Source: Candidatus Bathyarchaeota archaeon (GTDB taxonomy: Archaea > Thermoproteota > Bathyarchaeia > Bathyarchaeales > Bathycorpusculaceae). Taken from it: a DNA stretch of 64,000 nucleotides. Positions within the stretch are counted from its first letter, which is position 1, and each line of letters begins with the position of its first letter. The notes under the pieces were generated by a model. The model was not told where the DNA came from, did not search any database, and saw only the letters and a list, made by a program, of their open reading frames with translations. This document shows, one piece after another, positions 59,869 through 64,000 of the stretch. The position numbers were made by a program, and so were the translations under genes. The stretch is from positions 992,001-1,056,000 of the forward strand of contig JAOZHS010000001.1 of NCBI GenBank assembly GCA_026014745.1, written 5' to 3'.

Positions 59869-59963
59869 GATTGGTTTTGTAGCCTTATTTGTGTATGTCC
59901 TTGGAAGCGTACTCCTTTTATAGCGTGTCTACTTGACTAAGAACTGTTATTGGGGAATCGACT

Positions 59964-60986
59964 TTGAACGTCCATTTATTACCTTGGGATACGAACCGCA
60001 ACCTGCATTTGGAAGCAAACCGCCTCTACGACGAAGCCGGAACCTTCGACTGCATAAGCAAAGGCGACTTGGTCGCCATAAAAATACACGTCGGCGAATT
60101 GGGCAACCCCTACTATGTACAACCCTTTTTTGTGCATGACATAGTCCGACGCGTCAAGGAAGCGGGCGGTAAACCCTTCCTAACAGACGCCAATACATAC
60201 TACAACGCGCTTCGAAACAACGCTTACGACCACATGCAAACCGCGTTGATGAATGGTTTTAACATGGCGCCTTTCATCGTTGCGGATGGTCTTAAAAGCG
60301 AGAACTTTCAACTTATCAAGACCCGTGGTATCTTGCCTGAAGTTGAGGTTTCAGGAGCTATAGTTCAAGCTGACGCCATGATAGCTGTTAGTCACTGTAA
60401 AGGTCACGAATTATCAGGGTTCGGCGGCGCCATCAAAAACTTGGCTATGGGCTGCACCTCCAAAGCAGGTAAGCTTCGTCAGCACCGTGCTGTTGGTCTT
60501 GAGATTGATACCTCAAAATGTGTTGGCTGCGGTAAATGCAAAGAGGTGTGTCCTATGGGTCTCCCAGAAATCATCGAGGGTAAAGCCTACAATAGCTCCG
60601 CGGCGTGCATGCGTTGTCCCTTCTGCGTTGCCTCATGTCCGATTGAAGCCATCCGTTTTGTGGGTAAAGAAAATTTGTCTTTAGCTTTGGCATCGGCTGC
60701 GTATGGCGTTCTCTCTACGTTTGCCCCCGACAAGGTCAGCTATGTGAGTTTTGCTAAAGACATCGCGGAAGCCTGCGACTGCGCCCCCAACCCCGGAGGC
60801 ATAGTTTTAGGTGACCTCGGTATTCTTGCTGCGGATTCGCCTGTTTCTATAGATGCTGCGTTTCTGCGTTCGGTGAATTACAAAGTTTTCAATGACCATT
60901 CTCATGTGGACTGCATGTTACAAGTAGAGGAAACCCAGCGGCTTGGCGTTAGCGGCGATTTGAACCCTAACATCATCACGGTTTAA
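59964..60986 (+). CDS. DUF362-type Fe-S protein
   Basis: 340 residues from TTG 59964, with a DUF362 domain ('GDLVAIKIHVGE', 'PFLTDANTYY', 'HCKGHELSGFGGAIKNLAMG') and a C-terminal pair of 4Fe-4S motifs ('CVGCGKCKEVCP', 'CMRCPFCVASCP'). Proteins of this type are frequent in anaerobic archaea and bacteria but lack a defined reaction. It is divergent from the QueG-like gene, and the two may work in one redox route. Its end overlaps the convergent DedA gene by 11 bases. Confidence 0.85.
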   Translation: MNVHLLPWDTNRNLHLEANRLYDEAGTFDCISKGDLVAIKIHVGELGNPYYVQPFFVHDIVRRVKEAGGKPFLTDANTYYNALRNNAYDHMQTALMNGFNMAPFIVADGLKSENFQLIKTRGILPEVEVSGAIVQADAMIAVSHCKGHELSGFGGAIKNLAMGCTSKAGKLRQHRAVGLEIDTSKCVGCGKCKEVCPMGLPEIIEGKAYNSSAACMRCPFCVASCPIEAIRFVGKENLSLALASAAYGVLSTFAPDKVSYVSFAKDIAEACDCAPNPGGIVLGDLGILAADSPVSIDAAFLRSVNYKVFNDHSHVDCMLQVEETQRLGVSGDLNPNIITV

Positions 60987-61779
60987 CAATCGTTTGAGCT
61001 TTTTTCTTTCTTTTTCTTCTACTATACAAGTAAAACGCAGCCGCCGCCACCAACCCAGCGCCGACTACAATTATAATGTATTCGGAGAAGCCCGCGACCT
61101 CTCTCCAATTCGACCCCAAATAGTACCCCACATAAATCAACAACGTATTCCATATCAAGCAGCCTGCGGCTGTATAGGCAACAAATTTTGTTAGTGACAT
61201 TTTGGCAGCGCCCGCTGGGAACGAGATAAGTGTACGCAGCACGGGGACTAGCCGCGCCAAAAACACCACCGCGGAGCCGTACCGTCTAAACCATCTGCCT
61301 GCAACCTCTAGCTGCTCCATTGAAAAGAGGCTGTGACCTAGGATGCGGTGTTTGGTGAGGGTTTCGACGCCTTTGTAGCCAATGTAGTAGTCAATGAGGC
61401 TCCCGATGATAGCGGCTATGGTGGCAACCGCCACTGTTAGGGTGATGTTGAGGTTTGTTTGCCCCATTGAAATTATGCATCCTGCGAAGGGGAGCACGAT
61501 TTCGCTTGGGATGGGTAGTGAGCTGGCTTCTAAAATCATGAGGATAAAGATGCCGATGTAGCCCCATGTCGAGACGGTTTCGGTTACGTTGCCAGTGAAG
61601 GCGACGATGGCGCCGATGAGGGGACCACTGGTTAGGGAGCTGCCATTGACGAAGATGTCAACTAGAACCTCAACCAAAACGTACACAAATAAGGCGACAA
61701 CTAAGGTAACAATGATGATTTGCGGAGCTTTTCTGCGTAGTTGCCCCCCTTTTGTCTGTGCATCCATGGTTCTCTTCAT
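60976..61779 (-). CDS. DedA/SNARE-associated family membrane protein
   Basis: 267 residues with five to six helices and DedA-family marks: 'LEASSLPIPSEIVLPFAGC', 'GSLIDYYIGYKG', and the 'FLARLVPVLRTLISFPAGAAKMSLTKF' segment with the conserved Arg. DedA proteins handle lipid-carrier flipping and membrane homeostasis. Several charged residues precede the first helix. It converges on the DUF362 gene. Confidence 0.88.
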   Translation of the reverse strand: MKRTMDAQTKGGQLRRKAPQIIIVTLVVALFVYVLVEVLVDIFVNGSSLTSGPLIGAIVAFTGNVTETVSTWGYIGIFILMILEASSLPIPSEIVLPFAGCIISMGQTNLNITLTVAVATIAAIIGSLIDYYIGYKGVETLTKHRILGHSLFSMEQLEVAGRWFRRYGSAVVFLARLVPVLRTLISFPAGAAKMSLTKFVAYTAAGCLIWNTLLIYVGYYLGSNWREVAGFSEYIIIVVGAGLVAAAAFYLYSRRKRKKKAQTIVKP

Positions 61780-61897
61780 TAATCTACAAGTAACTGCGAT
61801 TTAACCTAACCGATAAAAAACCAACATACTTCCCTTTAGCTAAATGAAATATTTTTATGGGTGAGCTTCAACTATTGTGGTTTGACTAGACCTCGGT

Positions 61898-62073
61898 GGG
61901 GTTGTAGTCTAGACAGGTATGACGACGGGCTCCAGAAGCAAACACACACGGGTTTGCTGACTCCGCGAGGAGAATGACGAATCTCTGGAGCGGTCATAGA
62001 GAAACCCGTAAACAGTCGACTATGCGCGGCTGTTGGGCAAAGGTCGTCGGTTCAAATCCGGCCAGCCCCACCA
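61898..62073 (+). tRNA. tRNA-Trp (CCA) with two introns and encoded CCA end
   Basis: Acceptor GGGGTTG (61898-61904) pairs with CAGCCCC (62063-62069), followed by discriminator A and an encoded CCA. The anticodon stem is ACGGG (61925-61929)/CCCGT (62005-62009), with loop CTCCAG-A, anticodon CCA at 61932-61934. T-arm is GTCGG-TTCAAAT-CCGGC. Intron 1 occupies 61936-62003 (68 bases) at the usual 37/38 site. The variable region 62010-62045 is 36 bases instead of about 5 and folds AACAG/CTGTT, so it holds a second intron of about 31 bases. A TATA-like AAATATTTTTATG lies near 61848-61859. Confidence 0.9.
61936..62003 (+). other. tRNA-Trp intron 1 with C/D-guide-like elements
   Basis: The 68-base intron contains hairpin AGCAAAC/GTTTGCT and a box D'-like CTGA at 61957-61960. 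The upstream ACGGGTT (61948-61954) pairs with exon AACCCGT so that the fifth base before CTGA faces position 39. TCTGGAGC (61984-61991) pairs with GCTCCAGA of the anticodon arm, so that C34 faces the fifth base before 61993-61996 (GTCA). ATGACGA (61974-61980) resembles box C. In other archaea this intron guides 2'-O-methylation of positions 34 and 39. Confidence 0.5.
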
Positions 62074-62145
62074 CTTTTCATATAAGCTAAGAGCTGACAA
62101 GTATTCCTGAAAGGGTCCCTGAATTTTAAGGGCAAATAAATCCTG

Positions 62146-63270
62146 TTAGGCAAACTCGACTCCAAATTGTTTAAGGTCATTTTTTATGGAGTTGTTTAGT
62201 AGTGGTAACGCGACGGCTTCATTGTACTCTGAGGCTAATTCGCCTCTGAAGTGAAGTCCAATAACCTGATTTAGTTTGACATCGACGATGCATGATCCAG
62301 AATTTCCCCCGATTGTTGAACAATCATGCCGCAAAACGTTATCCACATTTTTAACTGAGTTGAATATTCCTGGTTGCAGACGTTTGACTTCATATACGTC
62401 TCCGAAAACATCTTGAAGTTGCTTGGTGGTTTCCCTAGTGTCAAAAAAAGGGTAACCTACGGCAAAGACCTTTCGGTGCCCATTTGGGTCGACATCTGAA
62501 TCTTCAATTGGGTCTGGCATGCTGTCTGCTATGACTAATGGGGTTGGATGTTCTCTTTCTTGGGATGTTTTTGCGACTTTTAAGAGTGCAAGGTCAGGGT
62601 CAGGCGGATCATAGATTTTTAGGATTTTCTTTATTTGAAACTCTCTTGATGGCGAAGTATTGTTTTCCTCACAGTAATCTATGCGTTTTCTGGTAATTTC
62701 TGTTTTGAAAATGTATTCACCTGTTTGCATGTCTTTTTCACAAAAGTACTCTGCTACATGACGGTTTGTCATTATAACGTCTTCGGCGACAAGAAAACCT
62801 GTGCCTCCATATTTCTCGGTATCGGAGTGTTTGAATTCGATTCTTCCAACGCTTAAAGCTGCCTTTTCTATCATGCCGCGATATGGTTCGAGAAAATTGT
62901 TCCAATCTATATCGCTGCTTGTTAGGGGTGGCTTGGCTTGGAGGTATGTGTCGTTTTCAATAAGTATCGCAGGTCTGGTGGTGAGTATGATAGAACACAA
63001 AATGCTGTTATTTTCGGATGGGGTAAGGTTTGCAAGCTCACCAAATTTTTTAATTTTTTCTAAGGCTGAGCTTGTAGCTTCAATTGTTTTCATTCTCATC
63101 AGTTTTCTTTTCTCGATCCCTAAAGGAAGCGTCTCATGCTTTATGGGAAACATGATGGGGTACGCGGTTTCGGTTTTCTCAAAAAATTGTTGTGCTTTGG
63201 TTAAATCTGGATAAAGCCGCATAATTTTTCGTATTAAAGGGCTTGTTTCTGCAGCCAAATGTTTCACCAA
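62146..63270 (-). CDS. Cytoplasmic trypsin-like serine protease with helical N-terminal domain
   Basis: The 374-residue protein lacks a signal peptide or anchor. An N-terminal helical domain of about 130 residues is followed by a chymotrypsin-fold protease: His in 'IMTNRHVAE', Asp in 'DPDLALLKVA', Ser in 'GGNSGSCIVD'. Similar intracellular trypsin-like proteases appear as effectors in conflict and signalling systems, but no partner gene is visible here. It lies just after tRNA-Trp on the other strand, a common integration neighbourhood. Confidence 0.8.
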   Translation of the reverse strand: MVKHLAAETSPLIRKIMRLYPDLTKAQQFFEKTETAYPIMFPIKHETLPLGIEKRKLMRMKTIEATSSALEKIKKFGELANLTPSENNSILCSIILTTRPAILIENDTYLQAKPPLTSSDIDWNNFLEPYRGMIEKAALSVGRIEFKHSDTEKYGGTGFLVAEDVIMTNRHVAEYFCEKDMQTGEYIFKTEITRKRIDYCEENNTSPSREFQIKKILKIYDPPDPDLALLKVAKTSQEREHPTPLVIADSMPDPIEDSDVDPNGHRKVFAVGYPFFDTRETTKQLQDVFGDVYEVKRLQPGIFNSVKNVDNVLRHDCSTIGGNSGSCIVDVKLNQVIGLHFRGELASEYNEAVALPLLNNSIKNDLKQFGVEFA

Positions 63271-63439
63271 ATTAAAAAGAAATGCGGCAATATTTAACCC
63301 TTGATGCCCGTCTTGCTGTTTAGAAATCGCTGCATTTTAACATAAATATTGGCGCATATTTGAAAGCTTTTAAATGCTATCCAACAAAAAACATTACAGC
63401 GCATACAAAAAATAAAGAACGGTTTTAGGCGAAATACAC

Positions 63440-64000
63440 TTGGACAAGATTCTAGAAGAAAAGGGCGGTAGGATCCGAAAAAAAATTGAAACCGTGTTAT
63501 TTTCAGGTGTCAGCGATCCTGAATTTTTATGCATCTTAAAAGAGATTAGCCGCAATTGGAAGGATGTTTATAGGCCTGCCTTAACTGCACTATCCTGTGA
63601 GGCCGTAGGTGGATCGCCAGAAGCAACAGATGATGCCGGACTTATGTTCGCTCTTGCTTCAGCAGGATTTGGTCTTCACGATGACATTATTGATCGCTCC
63701 AAAAGGAAACACTTTGGCACGACCGTTCTTGGACGCTATGGACTTCGAAGCGCTTTGCTCGTCGGCGACCTCTTAATTGTAAAAGCTTGGGCCTCTATTC
63801 AAAACAGGAACATGAGCCTTCCCATAGAGAAGCTTGAGGTTGTGGTTGAAGAGTATGGGCGGTTAAATGTGGAAATTTGTGAAGCTGAGTTTATGGAAAA
63901 TGGATGCCGAAAAAAGCTGAAAACTGATTTGAAAACTTATGAGACTATTTTGTGGAAGGCAATGGCTGAGCTTGAAGCTTGCACGAGAATCGGGGCAATT
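63440..64000 (+). CDS. Polyprenyl (geranylgeranyl-type) diphosphate synthase, N-terminal part
   Basis: An open frame from TTG 63440 runs off the right edge (187 residues visible). It shows the first Asp-rich motif in 'GLHDDIIDRSKRKH' and the following 'LVGDLLIVKAW' helix of trans-prenyl synthases. The motif is DDIID, as in short-chain synthases making C15-C25 chains. The usual early 'GGKRLRP' substrate motif is altered ('WKDVYRPALT'). It would supply isoprenoid chains for archaeal lipids or quinones. A TATA-like CTTTTAAATGC lies near 63368-63378. Confidence 0.85.
   Translation, partial: MDKILEEKGGRIRKKIETVLFSGVSDPEFLCILKEISRNWKDVYRPALTALSCEAVGGSPEATDDAGLMFALASAGFGLHDDIIDRSKRKHFGTTVLGRYGLRSALLVGDLLIVKAWASIQNRNMSLPIEKLEVVVEEYGRLNVEICEAEFMENGCRKKLKTDLKTYETILWKAMAELEACTRIGAI

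Overview
The window is archaeal and most likely from a Bathyarchaeia-like (TACK) lineage. Evidence for this is a complete ESCRT-type Cdv division cluster, tRNA-Trp with introns, TATA-box and leaderless genes, a tetrahydromethanopterin-type glutamate ligase homologue, many surface proteins with a C-terminal membrane anchor, and a corrinoid salvage operon. No rRNA, CRISPR array, insertion sequence or replication origin was seen. The lineage is an inference from gene content, not from a marker tree.

Layout. 0-9.3 kb: a corrinoid operon (BtuF/C/D-type transporter, CobN-like chelatase, CbiZ) followed by a two-gene ABC exporter. 9.4-11.7 kb: redox and regulator genes (TrmB/MarR-like repressor, small Cys protein, thioredoxin, PadR) and tRNA-Lys. 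12.0-13.6 kb: a CdvA-like coiled coil fused to a long Pro/Glu/Val/Ala tail. 15.4-18.6 kb: nadX and valS. 20.4-23.0 kb: a TPP riboswitch, thiT, a PurM-fold protein and an ATP-grasp ligase. 23.1-25.6 kb: a P1B ATPase divergent from nikR. 25.7-32.9 kb: surface protein, HtrA-like protease, PAS histidine kinase, AlbA_2 protein and a membrane protein.

33.0-36.9 kb is a tightly overlapping five-gene cassette with TerS- and TerL-like genes and an ABC-ATPase/GNAT fusion, but no capsid or portal gene. 37.0-41.6 kb holds a second histidine kinase, a GT2 synthase with a GspE-N-like domain, and a core MetE. 42.6-43.8 kb is an orphan contractile tail sheath gene. 46.4-49.1 kb holds an acyl-CoA synthetase and a membrane protein. 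49.9-53.5 kb is the Cdv cluster (cdvB paralogue, cdvA, cdvB, cdvC). 53.5-63.3 kb holds surface proteins, a universal stress protein, Fe-S proteins, DedA, intron-bearing tRNA-Trp and a cytoplasmic trypsin-like protease. The window ends inside a polyprenyl synthase.

How the genes work together. Cobamide import and remodelling at the left end could supply the core MetE-type methionine synthase at 40.7 kb. The CdvA-like protein at 12 kb aligns without gaps to the coiled coil of the CdvA at 50.6 kb, which suggests an extra division-machinery component. The terminase cassette and orphan sheath suggest dispersed, perhaps domesticated, virion genes.

I also report small genes of 33 to 57 residues at 10.4, 26.6, 46.2, 54.8 and 55.0 kb, and two candidate structured RNAs at 49.2 and 53.5 kb.
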